Source: Bacteroidota bacterium (GTDB taxonomy: Bacteria; Bacteroidota; Bacteroidia; B-17B0; Aurantibacillaceae). From it: a stretch of DNA of 64,000 bases. Made by a program: the position numbers and the translations under genes. The notes under the pieces were generated by a model, which saw nothing but the letters and a program-made list of their open reading frames with translations, was not told where the DNA came from and ran no database searches. Shown piece after piece: positions 34,095-43,588 of this stretch. How positions within the stretch are numbered: the first letter of the stretch is position 1; every line of letters begins with the position of its first letter. Where the stretch lies: assembly GCA_030692515.1 (NCBI GenBank), contig JAUXZS010000056.1:124001-188000 (forward strand), read 5' to 3'.

Positions 34095-36686
34095 TTAAAA
34101 ATCTTCATCGTCTTCTTTTTTCTTTTTTGCTTCTAACGTTTTTTTTGGCTTATTATTATCAGGGTTTTCTAATTCAAACGTCTGATCCGCCTTTTCTTTT
34201 TGCTTAACAGGCAATGAGTCTTTTTTAAATAGACCGAATTCCGTTTTAAGCAATTGTTTTAAATTTTGTTTTTCGTCTTTTAAATCCTGTTTAATGTTTT
34301 CTTTTAGCCCTTTTCTGTCATACTTTATAATCGGATTGTCAACCGTGCCAGTCATTAAAATAAAGGCGCTACGTTTATTATCCGGATCTTTTTCAACCGG
34401 ACCAAACTCCTCATCTTTATTCTTCCGTTTTTTTGAAAGCAATTCACTAATTAATAATTCTATATGGTAATTTATATCATTATTAAAAGAATGAGTGCCC
34501 CAAAAAATTATATTTAACGCCGAGTTTTTTATAGAAGTAGTTGGTAAAAAAATTGTTTTGTCTTTTATTTCAATATTACTTTTCAGATTCGAGAATTTTA
34601 TTTTTTGCAGTTCTTGCACGTCTACAAATTTTGCTAAACTTAATAGTGGTTTAAAATCTACTAACTCACCTTTATCTATTGTTAAGTTAATTGTTGATTT
34701 AATTGAATTTAGGTTTGGCTCTAAACTATTACTCCAGTTGCCAGAAAAACCTAATTCCGCTGTAGCAAATCCTTTAACGTTTTTTTCTTGAAGGGTTGTT
34801 TGCCCGAAGTTATTAAATTGAAAAAATAAATCGCTCAGGTTAATGTTTTTAAATTTTGCCTGCATAACTATATCTAGCGCGTTATGTGAGTTATCAGCAT
34901 AAGCATCTATTTCTGCTTCTCCTTGCATGGTTTGAAGCTTCATATCGCTAACAATTGCTTTTTGATTTTTAATCTCTATTTCTCCGGTTATAGCTTGTGC
35001 TTCGAATTTAGAATAACTAAATTTTAAAATTGCCGCATTTAATTTAAACTGAATGTTTTTTGGAATTAAAGGCGCGCTATTGTCTTTTGAATTTTCGTAC
35101 TTCATCATAAAATCTTCCAACTTAATATAGTTAGAAAATAAATTTCCGGTTATAATTAATGGTGCTGTTTTGTCTGATAGATAATTAAAGATTCCCGGAA
35201 GTTTCCCATTCAAAACAACATCCGAGTTACCTCTCTTTAATTTCAAATTTTTAACTTCTACCTCCCTATCTTTGGCTGTAACAGAACAATTTTCAATCGC
35301 AAATATATTCTCGTCTCCTTTAAACTGAGCCTCCAAATTTGATATTGTTGCCTCGATGTTTACTTTTACTTTAGTAGAAAAGGTTTGTTCTTTGAGGTCG
35401 CTTAATAATCCTTCTACCTCTGAGTTTATTTTCAAACTTCCTTGCAATTTAGCTAAAGTATCTATTGGCCAAAAGTTTTGAAGGTTTTCTAAATTGGCAT
35501 TTGCATCTACCGAAAAACGAATAAATGGATTGGCAAAATTTGTGATTGAAAAACTACCTTTTAATTCATCATTGTTCAGCTGCAGAAAAATATTTGTAAG
35601 GTCAAGTTTAGACATTGTGTTGGAATAAACTAAGTTGCCATTAACGTTAACATTTTTTGCAGTTGTAGATGTTGGCTTATAAATAATCTCAGCATTCTTT
35701 ATCCCAAACTCACTTTTCAAATTAAAATCTTTACCATTAGAGTATTTAAAACTGCCATTTGCATAAAAAACACCGCTGCTTTTATAATCATTTGCTTTTT
35801 GTTTTTGATCTTCGGGTAAAAGCGAAAGAAGTGTTTCAATGTCCAGGTCGCTTGCCGCATAATTCAAGTCCACTTTTTTTAAACTATCCTTATAATTAAA
35901 GTCCCCGTCTAAATTAAACTTCATATTATTAATGCTAACACTTGTATTTTGCAATAAATAATTATCTCCATTTACTTTTAAATCTATTTTAAGATTGCAG
36001 TTTTTATTTTTTAAAAAAGTTTTTTGTTTTGTTTTAACTAGATTTATTACAATTTTTCCTTTAGAGTTTAAATCATATTCATTATCACTAAAATTTCCTT
36101 TAAACTTTAAGCTTTGTATTAACAAATCTGTTTTAAATATTTTTACTTTATCGCGATAAATTAAATGGCAGTTTTCAATTTCGATAAGTTTTAAATTAAA
36201 ATTGATGGAATCGTTTTTATTTTCCTTTTTTGTTTCTTCCCAAAAAATATAATTAGGCTCACCCGTGTTTGTAATGCAAGGTTTGACAATTGAATTAGTG
36301 AGCTTTATTTTTTTGATGTTGTATTTTTTATTCCAGAGATCGCTAATGTTGAAATGTAAATTAAGTTTTTCGGCAAACAAAAGCGTGTCGCGTTTTTTTA
36401 TTTTTAAAGCCTCTAACATTAAAACTTCTTTAAATTCTAATGAGCAATCAGGAAATGTTTTTAAGATTGTAAGATCAATGTTTTTTGGATCAATTTTTAC
36501 TTCCGCTTTAAGGTGCTTGTTTATTTCTCCTAATAAAACTTGCTTAACTTCTTCTTGATATATAAATAATAAACTTACTAAAACAACACAAATAATAAAC
36601 ACCGTAGCGCTTAGGTATAAAATGGTTTTAACCAGCCTTTTAAAAAACGACTTCTTTTTTGGTGTTATTTCTGTGTTGTTTTCCAA
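34095..36686 (-). CDS. AsmA-family protein
   Basis: 863 aa. A short cytoplasmic N-terminus is followed by one membrane helix (about 20-45) and a long periplasmic part of repeated beta-strand units such as L-x-x-I-x-I-x-N-x-x-L-x-Y, typical of AsmA/TamB-like bridge proteins. The C-terminal AsmA_2-type region is about 560-770 (V-D-V-Q-E-L, G-T-V-D-N-P), then a Lys/Glu/Asp-rich tail. AsmA-like proteins are linked to lipid movement between membranes and outer membrane homeostasis; the exact cargo is unknown. It starts at TTG (36686): no in-frame ATG is available before the membrane helix. Confidence 0.82.
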   Translation of the reverse strand: MENNTEITPKKKSFFKRLVKTILYLSATVFIICVVLVSLLFIYQEEVKQVLLGEINKHLKAEVKIDPKNIDLTILKTFPDCSLEFKEVLMLEALKIKKRDTLLFAEKLNLHFNISDLWNKKYNIKKIKLTNSIVKPCITNTGEPNYIFWEETKKENKNDSINFNLKLIEIENCHLIYRDKVKIFKTDLLIQSLKFKGNFSDNEYDLNSKGKIVINLVKTKQKTFLKNKNCNLKIDLKVNGDNYLLQNTSVSINNMKFNLDGDFNYKDSLKKVDLNYAASDLDIETLLSLLPEDQKQKANDYKSSGVFYANGSFKYSNGKDFNLKSEFGIKNAEIIYKPTSTTAKNVNVNGNLVYSNTMSKLDLTNIFLQLNNDELKGSFSITNFANPFIRFSVDANANLENLQNFWPIDTLAKLQGSLKINSEVEGLLSDLKEQTFSTKVKVNIEATISNLEAQFKGDENIFAIENCSVTAKDREVEVKNLKLKRGNSDVVLNGKLPGIFNYLSDKTAPLIITGNLFSNYIKLEDFMMKYENSKDNSAPLIPKNIQFKLNAAILKFSYSKFEAQAITGEIEIKNQKAIVSDMKLQTMQGEAEIDAYADNSHNALDIVMQAKFKNINLSDLFFQFNNFGQTTLQEKNVKGFATAELGFSGNWSNSLEPNLNSIKSTINLTIDKGELVDFKPLLSLAKFVDVQELQKIKFSNLKSNIEIKDKTIFLPTTSIKNSALNIIFWGTHSFNNDINYHIELLISELLSKKRKNKDEEFGPVEKDPDNKRSAFILMTGTVDNPIIKYDRKGLKENIKQDLKDEKQNLKQLLKTEFGLFKKDSLPVKQKEKADQTFELENPDNNKPKKTLEAKKKKEDDEDF

Positions 36687-36808
36687 TCACGTAAATTTCA
36701 GTAAAACTATAACCCCTATTAGCCTTTAAGTTACTAGAAATAAACAATTGGCTTTTTATAAATTCTTACATGAAATTCCAATAAATCTCTGGTATATTCA
36801 AAAACAGT

Positions 36809-37987
36809 TTATTGAATTATTAGTTTTTGTGAAAAGGCATCCTGTGGGTCGGAGCCTGAAATCAAATAAATACCTTTAACTAAGTCTGAGATAAAGACTT
36901 CATTTTCTGCAGGAGCCTCCATTTTTAAAGAAACCTCTTTGATTTTTCTGCCGGTTATATCGTAAATAAAAACACTTTTGCTTTGTGGCATTTTTTCGTA
37001 GCCAATATTTAGAGCGTCTTTTGTTTGATTTACCCAAATTGTTGATGCATAAGCGCTTTTGAAATTAACCGCAATGGTTTTGTGAACCTCTACAGAACCA
37101 TCTTTTTCTACATGCATTAATCTATAATAATTTATTCCTTTAGATGGAAAACGGTCGTTTGTAAAGTAGGAAAGACTGTTTTGCTGGTTGGTAATTGCTA
37201 AAGAATAAACGGTGTTAAGTGGCGAGAATTCTATTCCATCCAAACTTTTTTCTACAAGATAGTAGGCCACATTTTTTTCTGTTTCAACAGACCACTTTAA
37301 AATTATTTCGCTTTCTAGTGGTTCAGCATAAAAATCTTTTAAGGTAATTGGTAAAACCCCACTGCAACTTGGGCCGCAAGTACCGCTTAAGTTTACTGTA
37401 AATGTAATTATTTCATCTGACCGATTAGACTTACCTCCAATATTGAAAGAACCCCCCGTTAAAATCATTTGAACGGTACCATCAGAATTCGCACAACCGC
37501 CAATTAAACTTGGCGTTCCTGTTGTGTACGTTCCCAAAGCTGTATAAGAGCCACAAGTTCCCACATTTACATCCATTGTTGATCCTTGAGCGCTTACAAT
37601 TCCACCAGTGTTTGTAATAAACACATCATCCCCAGAGTCCATTCCGCTATTGCTGCATCCTATCGCAGAAGTTGTTGTTGGCGCCCCTAAATAATTCCGT
37701 TTCATGTATTGTGCGGTAATCGTTGCAGTGCAGCCTGCTGGTAAAGAGTAAACCGTTGAATAATTATCAGTTGTACCACCACCAAGAACAACGGTACTGC
37801 AGCCCGTGGGTGAAAAAACCGGAACATATAGCGCGCTTAAATTACAATAATTGGCGCCACCATTGCCACAACCCGCTACCGCATTTTGGTTTAGCATAGC
37901 TCCGCTGATATTACAGCCAGAAAAAGACACTTGTGAATAAACAAGGCTAGTTGCTACGATTAAAAATATGGTATAAACTTTTTTCAT
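36809..37987 (-). CDS. Cysteine-rich secreted protein with T9SS type A sorting domain
   Basis: 392 aa from the ATG at 37987 (an upstream TTG was rejected because the signal peptide M-K-K-V-Y-T-I-F begins here and ends V-Y-S-Q). The first half (residues 20-210) is rich in Cys, Gly, Ser and Thr, with regularly spaced cysteines suggesting disulfides. Then comes a fibronectin-like/linker segment with L-P-I-T-L-K-D-F and L-K-W-S-V-E-T-E, a signature common just before T9SS sorting domains, and the sorting domain itself (V-F-I-Y-D-I-T-G-R-K-I, ending Q-K-L-I-I-Q). It should be exported by T9SS and surface-exposed. The function of the Cys-rich part is unknown. Confidence 0.88.
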   Translation of the reverse strand: MKKVYTIFLIVATSLVYSQVSFSGCNISGAMLNQNAVAGCGNGGANYCNLSALYVPVFSPTGCSTVVLGGGTTDNYSTVYSLPAGCTATITAQYMKRNYLGAPTTTSAIGCSNSGMDSGDDVFITNTGGIVSAQGSTMDVNVGTCGSYTALGTYTTGTPSLIGGCANSDGTVQMILTGGSFNIGGKSNRSDEIITFTVNLSGTCGPSCSGVLPITLKDFYAEPLESEIILKWSVETEKNVAYYLVEKSLDGIEFSPLNTVYSLAITNQQNSLSYFTNDRFPSKGINYYRLMHVEKDGSVEVHKTIAVNFKSAYASTIWVNQTKDALNIGYEKMPQSKSVFIYDITGRKIKEVSLKMEAPAENEVFISDLVKGIYLISGSDPQDAFSQKLIIQ

Positions 37988-38242
37988 TCTGTATTTCAAC
38001 AGTAAATTAAAAAAGCGGTTAAGGATTCTTCTTTTGAAATTAAAACAAAAAAGTCCTTTAGGGTATTCACTTCTTGATTAAGTGCATAACAAATTTAAGA
38101 TATTTATTATAACAGCCCGTTTTATTAATATTAAGTCATTATTAACTTTTGTCTTTAAAAGAAGTCAAATTCCGGTATTTTACTCAAATATTTGAAAAAT
38201 TAACAGTTTTGTTTTTTATTTTGGTCTCATTTTTGTAAATTC

Positions 38243-38860
38243 ATGGTTATGAAAAAAATAACATTATTCTTATCTCTTTTTGTTGCAGTTATTGCATCAC
38301 TTTCTTTTATCAATTCTCCACCTGAAGAATTAAAAATTAATGCCGCTATTCCACAAGCCGATTATAAAATGAAAGATGTAAGCGGGAAATCTATCTCTTT
38401 AAATGATGCAAAAACCACAAAAGGTTTATTGGTTATTTTTAGTTGTAATACTTGTCCATATGTTAAACTTAGCGAAACTCGTATTAAAGAATATTCAGAC
38501 TATTGCCTTGCAAACGGCATTGGTTGTGCCATAATTAATAGTAATGAAGGGCAGCGCTCCGAGGAAGATAGTTTTGATGAAATGGTTAAATATTTTGCTG
38601 CTCAACAATTAAAATGCACCTACGCGGTTGATGAAAAAAGTCAATTAGCCAATGCTTTTGGTGCTACTCGTACGCCCCAATGTTTTCTATTTAATGCAAA
38701 AGGATTAATTTACAAAGGCGCCATAGATGATAATGTAAAAGACCCCTCAGCAGTAAAAGCACCTTATTTAAAAGACGCCCTAACTTCATTAGTTAAAAAC
38801 GAAACTCCTAAAATGCAAGAAACCAAATCTATTGGTTGCACAATTAAACGTTTAGAATAA
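38243..38860 (+). CDS. Thioredoxin-fold (redoxin) secreted protein
   Basis: 205 aa. A signal peptide (M-K-K-I-T-L-F-L-S-L-F-V) precedes a redoxin domain with an active-site pair Cys68/Cys71 in F-S-C-N-T-C-P-Y, and the cis-Pro region T-R-T-P-Q-C. The layout fits AhpC/TSA-related, thioredoxin-like reductases/peroxidases acting in the periplasm; there is no lipobox. A further Cys near the C-terminus (I-G-C-T-I-K-R) may help resolution. ATGs at 38243 and 38249 are both possible starts; the second gives the cleaner signal peptide. It is followed by two small-gap genes, possibly an operon with hutU. Confidence 0.85.
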   Translation: MVMKKITLFLSLFVAVIASLSFINSPPEELKINAAIPQADYKMKDVSGKSISLNDAKTTKGLLVIFSCNTCPYVKLSETRIKEYSDYCLANGIGCAIINSNEGQRSEEDSFDEMVKYFAAQQLKCTYAVDEKSQLANAFGATRTPQCFLFNAKGLIYKGAIDDNVKDPSAVKAPYLKDALTSLVKNETPKMQETKSIGCTIKRLE

Positions 38861-39082
<222 letters not shown>

Positions 39083-39093
39083 ACTATACTCTT

Positions 39094-41115
39094 ATGTCAA
39101 ATCAAACTACTTCTCAATTATCTTTTGCCGACTTGGTTTTACAAGGAATTCCTAATGAATTACCTCAACAAAAAAATTACGACCCCGCTATTAATCATGC
39201 GCCAAAAAGGAAAGACATTTTAAACCAAGAAGAAAAAAAATTAGCCATTAAAAATGCATTACGCTATTTTGATAAAAAACATCATCCCATTCTTGCAAAA
39301 GAGTTTGCTGAGGAACTAAAAAAATACGGACGTATTTACATGTTTCGTTTTAGACCAGATTATAAAATTTATGCTCGTCCTATAAATGAATACCCGCATA
39401 AAAGTATTCAAGCGGCAGCCATCATGCACATGCTTAGCAATAATTTAGACTACGCTGTTGCACAGCACCCACATGAATTAATTACTTATGGCGGAAACGG
39501 TTCTGTTTTCCAAAATTGGGCGCAGTATTTACTTACGATGCAATATCTTGCAAAAATGACTAACGAACAGACATTGGTTCTATCTAGTGGTCATCCTACA
39601 GGTTTGTTTCCATCAAACATAGAGGCTCCGAGGGTGGTTATTACAAATGGGATGATGGTTCCAAATTATAGCAAACCCGATGATTTAGAAAAGTTTAATG
39701 CTTTAGGCGTAACACAATATGGACAAATGACCGCGGGTAGTTTTATGTATATTGGTCCGCAAGGAATTGTACACGGCACGACCATAACCGTTATGAATGC
39801 AGCTCGTAAAAAATTCCATACAGAAGAAGAGCGCAGAGGGAAGTTATTTGTTACCTGCGGCTTAGGAGGCATGAGTGGCGCTCAACCAAAGGCAGCTAAA
39901 ATTGCGGGTCTAGTTTCTATAACCGCTGAGATTAATCCAAAAGCAGTTGCTACACGTCATTCGCAAGGATGGGTAGATGAAGTTTTTGATAATTTAGATT
40001 CATTAATAACACGCGTACGAATTGCACAAAAAAACAAAGAGGCCATAAGTTTAGCCTATCAAGGTAATGTGGTTGATTTATGGGAAAAATTATTACACGA
40101 AAATGTTTTGGTTGATATTGGAACCGACCAAACTTCATTGCATAATCCATGGGCTGGAGGTTATTATCCGCAGGGTTTAAGCTTAGAAGAGTCTAACAAA
40201 CTTATGGTAGAAAGCCCAGATAAATTTAAAGAAGAAGTTCAAAAAACATTGCGCGCACACGCAGATTGCATTAATAATTTTGCCGCAAAAGGAATGTATT
40301 TTTTTGATTATGGTAATGCTTTTTTATTGGAGGCAAGTCGTGCTGGAGCTGATATTTTAGAAAAAAATGGTGATTTTAAATACAAAAGCTATGTGCAAGA
40401 TATTTTAGGGCCAATGTGTTTTGATTATGGTTTTGGTCCCTTTCGTTGGGTGTGCACAAGCGCTAATGAAAACGATCTTAAAAAGACAGATGAGTTAGCG
40501 CTTATTGTTTTAGAGGAAATTTATGCCACCGCACCAAAAGAAATTAAACAACAATTAATGGATAATATTTTGTGGATTAAAAATGCCATGAATAATAATT
40601 TAGTTGTTGGTTCGCAAGCGCGAATTTTATATGCAGACAGCGAAGGAAGAATAAAAATTGCAAAGGCAATTAACGAAGCCATTAAAGAGGGAAAAATAAC
40701 CGCCCCTGTTGTATTAGGCAGAGACCATCATGATGTAAGCGGTACAGATAGTCCTTATCGCGAAACGTCTAATATTTATGATGGAAGTAAGTTTACTGCA
40801 GACATGGCTGTGCAAAATTTTGTGGGCGATGCCTTTAGAGGTGCCACTTGGATTAGTTTGCATAATGGAGGTGGTGTTGGTTGGGGAGAAGTTATAAATG
40901 GTGGCTTTGGTTTGGTTTTAGATGGAACTGATGATGCAGAAAGAAGATTAGAACAAATGTTATTTTGGGATGTCAACAATGGTATTACTCGACGCGCCTG
41001 GGCTAGAAATGATGAAGCGTTATTTGCAATTAAAAGAGAAATGGAACGAACACCAAACTTAAAAGTAACCTTGCCTAATTTAGTAGACGATAAATTATTA
41101 GAGGGATTAGTTTAA
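39094..41115 (+). CDS. hutU: Urocanate hydratase (long form)
   Basis: 673 aa; the classical enzyme is about 555 aa, and the long form has an N-terminal extension (to about residue 75) and insertions. It hydrates urocanate to imidazolonepropionate with tightly bound NAD in histidine breakdown. Conserved segments: G-G-N-G-S-V-F-Q-N-W, L-S-S-G-H-P-T-G-L-F-P, Y-I-G-P-Q-G-I-V-H-G-T, C-G-L-G-G-M-S-G-A-Q-P, F-R-W-V-C-T-S and H-N-G-G-G-V-G-W-G. The catalytic region is intact. No hutH, hutI or hutG lies nearby. ATG start. Confidence 0.94.
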   Translation: MSNQTTSQLSFADLVLQGIPNELPQQKNYDPAINHAPKRKDILNQEEKKLAIKNALRYFDKKHHPILAKEFAEELKKYGRIYMFRFRPDYKIYARPINEYPHKSIQAAAIMHMLSNNLDYAVAQHPHELITYGGNGSVFQNWAQYLLTMQYLAKMTNEQTLVLSSGHPTGLFPSNIEAPRVVITNGMMVPNYSKPDDLEKFNALGVTQYGQMTAGSFMYIGPQGIVHGTTITVMNAARKKFHTEEERRGKLFVTCGLGGMSGAQPKAAKIAGLVSITAEINPKAVATRHSQGWVDEVFDNLDSLITRVRIAQKNKEAISLAYQGNVVDLWEKLLHENVLVDIGTDQTSLHNPWAGGYYPQGLSLEESNKLMVESPDKFKEEVQKTLRAHADCINNFAAKGMYFFDYGNAFLLEASRAGADILEKNGDFKYKSYVQDILGPMCFDYGFGPFRWVCTSANENDLKKTDELALIVLEEIYATAPKEIKQQLMDNILWIKNAMNNNLVVGSQARILYADSEGRIKIAKAINEAIKEGKITAPVVLGRDHHDVSGTDSPYRETSNIYDGSKFTADMAVQNFVGDAFRGATWISLHNGGGVGWGEVINGGFGLVLDGTDDAERRLEQMLFWDVNNGITRRAWARNDEALFAIKREMERTPNLKVTLPNLVDDKLLEGLV

Positions 41116-41163
41116 AATAGTAAGGGTTCAATACTTTTTCGATAAAAAAATTAATTGGTGTTT

Positions 41164-42021
41164 TTACCAATCGCTGCTGCTTCCGCCGCCGCCGGAATCA
41201 CCCCCGCCACCCCCGTCAAAACTTGATCCGGAATCGGATGAGGAAGAAGAATCATAACTGCTATAGGATGAGTCACTACTTGAACTGTAAGAGCCACCGC
41301 CACCACCGCTCGACTTTATTTCTCCTAAAAAAATAAGCATAAAAAACAAAATGATGGCGCCAATACAAGGCACTAAAGCCAACACTATTGCAAGTGTCAT
41401 TAAAACGTTTTTAGTTATAGGCTTTCTCTTTTTTGCTTTTTTACGTAATAGTAAATATAAATATATACACAGCAGCAAAAGGTTTGCGGCATAGCCAAAC
41501 ACCCAGCCTATCCAATCATCATTTTTAGCCTCTAGTTCCTCCGCTTTAAATTCATTTTGAGAATAATAAATGAGTTTATCAATTCCGTTATTGATACCTG
41601 CATAGTAATCTCCCTTTTTAAAATAAGGGCGCATTTCCTCATCTTGTATTTTTTTAGTTAAAATATCTGGCAATGCACCTTCTAAACCATAGCCGGTTTG
41701 TATTCTAAATTTGCGATCGTTAATAAATATGGCAACAAGTAAGCCGTTGTTTTTTTCTTTACCACCAATACGCCAAGCGTGAAATATTTCTTGGCTTAGG
41801 CTTGCCATATCGCTTCCGTTTAATGAAGGCGCGAGGTAAATGAAAATTTGGTTAGAGGTGCTTTTTTCAAAAGCGGCAAGTTTTGCGTTTAAACTATTTT
41901 GTTCCGAATTACTTAAGGTGCCGCTTAAGTCTGTAACATAATTAGATGGCTTTGTGGGGTAGTTTTGTGCAATTATAAAAAATGGCAAAAAACAGATTGT
42001 CAGAAATATTTTTTTAATCAT
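41164..42021 (-). CDS. TPM-domain membrane protein with Gly/Ser tail
   Basis: 285 aa. A signal peptide (M-I-K-K-I-F-L-T-I-C-F-L, ending I-I-A-Q) precedes a TPM domain (about 20-150: L-S-G-T-L-S, I-F-I-Y-L-A-P-S-L, G-L-L-V-A-I-F-I-N-D-R-K-F-R-I-Q-T-G-Y-G-L-E). Then come two to three membrane helices (about 165-235) and a C-terminal tail of Gly and Ser only, ending S-S-S-D-W. TPM domains face the periplasm; related proteins include YgcG and the plant photosystem II repair factor TLP18.3. Function unknown here. The tail is a common feature of this family, not an assembly artefact. Confidence 0.88.
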   Translation of the reverse strand: MIKKIFLTICFLPFFIIAQNYPTKPSNYVTDLSGTLSNSEQNSLNAKLAAFEKSTSNQIFIYLAPSLNGSDMASLSQEIFHAWRIGGKEKNNGLLVAIFINDRKFRIQTGYGLEGALPDILTKKIQDEEMRPYFKKGDYYAGINNGIDKLIYYSQNEFKAEELEAKNDDWIGWVFGYAANLLLLCIYLYLLLRKKAKKRKPITKNVLMTLAIVLALVPCIGAIILFFMLIFLGEIKSSGGGGGSYSSSSDSSYSSYDSSSSSDSGSSFDGGGGGDSGGGGSSSDW

Positions 42022-42073
42022 TTACTGCTAAGATAAAAAACTTTTATTTACTCATCATAAAATTTGGCTGAAA

Positions 42074-42105
42074 TAAAAAACCCATGCAATTAAATTGCAT
42101 GGGCT
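42074..42105 (-). terminator. Rho-independent terminator after the PiT gene (minus strand)
   Basis: Read on the minus strand: CCCATGCAA pairs with TTGCATGGG (around a 5-nt loop), followed by TTTTTT. It lies 22 bp after the PiT stop and separates it from the TPM gene. Confidence 0.85.
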
Positions 42106-42124
42106 TCAAAATTTTAAAAACAAT

Positions 42125-43528
42125 TTATAAAATTGCTCTAAACAACAAGAACAGTCCTCCCGATAAAATAACGGTTACTGGTAAAGTTAATATCCATGCG
42201 AGAGCAATTGTTTTAATTGTTTTTTTCTGCAGATTTTTTAATCCTTTTTTTGCCACCATTGAGCCTGCAATTCCAGAAGATAACATGTGTGTAGTTGAAA
42301 CCGGGAGGCCATATGTTGATGCCATTCCAATTCCGATAGAGGCAACAATTTCCGCACTTGCTCCTTGTGCGTAACTCATGTGCTGCTTGCCAATTTTTTC
42401 GCCAACGGTTTTTACAATTCGTTTCCAACCAACCATTGTGCCTAATCCCAAAGAAATTGAAATCATAATAATTACCCAAGACGGAGCAAACTCAATTAAT
42501 TTTTTTGCGCTCTTAATTTGCGCCGTTAATATTGAAGCGTCTTTTAATGAAACCGCAAAGTTTGGGCTTTTTAATAATTTTTCGGCCCCTTTTGTTATTT
42601 TAACGATATCTTTTCTAAGCTCAAATCTTTCAGCTAAAGGAACGTCTTTAGAAAAAGTTCTGTTTACAATTGCCGCATCATAGTGCTCTTTATATTTCTT
42701 GATATTATGGAAATTACTATACTCATCTTTTCCAAACTGTGATGTATCGGTAGACATAACAATCTTGTGTATTGTGCTTACGTTTGCATTTACACTTTGA
42801 AGATTAATTGTTTCGTCTAAAGAAAAGTGTGATGGGAGTATTGCAATTAGAACTAACATTATTAAACCAACTCCTTTTTGTCCGTCGTTAGATCCATGTA
42901 CAAAACTTACCATCCCGCAGGTAGCCCACAATAACATTCTAATCCATAGTGGTGGTTTTTTACCGGGAATAGGTTCTTTATAAATAATCTCGTTTTTTAC
43001 AAATCGTTTAAAAATGTACATCATAATAATAGCTAAAGAAAAGCCAACTAGTGGAGAAATTAAAAGTGCTAAACCAGTGTTCTTTGCCTTCCCCCAATTA
43101 ACAGCGGCACCGCCCACGCTATCTGGTAAAAAATAATATGCTAAACCTATTCCTAAAATTGCTCCTATTATTGTGTGTGAGCTAGATGAAGGGATGCCAT
43201 AATACCAGGTTCCAAAATTCCAAATAATTGCGCTAATAAGTAAGGCCATTACCATCGCAATGCCATGATAGGGATTGCTATCCACTAAAGCTTCCATGGG
43301 TAATAAATTAACTATACCCATTGCTACAGTAATTCCCCCTAATAAAACACCTGCAAAGTTTAATAAACCGCTGTAAATTACAGCAGCTGTTGGCTTCATT
43401 GAGTTGGTATAAATAACTGTTGCAACAGCGTTGGCTGTATCGTGAAAACCATTAATAAATTCAAAAAAACAAGCTAATAATAAGCAAGCAACTAAAAAAA
43501 TGGTTAAGGCAGTGGTTAATCCAAACAT
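42125..43528 (-). CDS. Inorganic phosphate transporter, PiT family
   Basis: 467 aa integral membrane protein with the duplicated PiT half-repeats: N-G-F-H-D-T-A-N-A-V-A-T in the N-terminal half, G-S-N-D-G-Q-K-G-V-G near residue 210, and the second PiT signature (G-A-S-A-E-I-V-A-S, V-S-T-T-H-M-L) at the C-terminus. It imports phosphate (or metal-phosphate) driven by the proton gradient. About 120 hydrophilic residues (approximately 235-350) are inserted between the halves. The expected PhoU-like DUF47 partner gene is absent. It sits 60 bp after a phosphate-selective porin, and the operon ends in a hairpin. Confidence 0.93.
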   Translation of the reverse strand: MFGLTTALTIFLVACLLLACFFEFINGFHDTANAVATVIYTNSMKPTAAVIYSGLLNFAGVLLGGITVAMGIVNLLPMEALVDSNPYHGIAMVMALLISAIIWNFGTWYYGIPSSSSHTIIGAILGIGLAYYFLPDSVGGAAVNWGKAKNTGLALLISPLVGFSLAIIMMYIFKRFVKNEIIYKEPIPGKKPPLWIRMLLWATCGMVSFVHGSNDGQKGVGLIMLVLIAILPSHFSLDETINLQSVNANVSTIHKIVMSTDTSQFGKDEYSNFHNIKKYKEHYDAAIVNRTFSKDVPLAERFELRKDIVKITKGAEKLLKSPNFAVSLKDASILTAQIKSAKKLIEFAPSWVIIMISISLGLGTMVGWKRIVKTVGEKIGKQHMSYAQGASAEIVASIGIGMASTYGLPVSTTHMLSSGIAGSMVAKKGLKNLQKKTIKTIALAWILTLPVTVILSGGLFLLFRAIL

Positions 43529-43588
43529 AAAATTTTTTAGCGAATTTATATAATAATTATAATTCTAATGTTAACTAAATGTTACCGA

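Noticed and set aside
41166-41320. Repetitive Ser/Gly codons at the end of the TPM gene
   Set aside because: This is the usual low-complexity tail of TPM proteins, not a tandem repeat array or assembly error.
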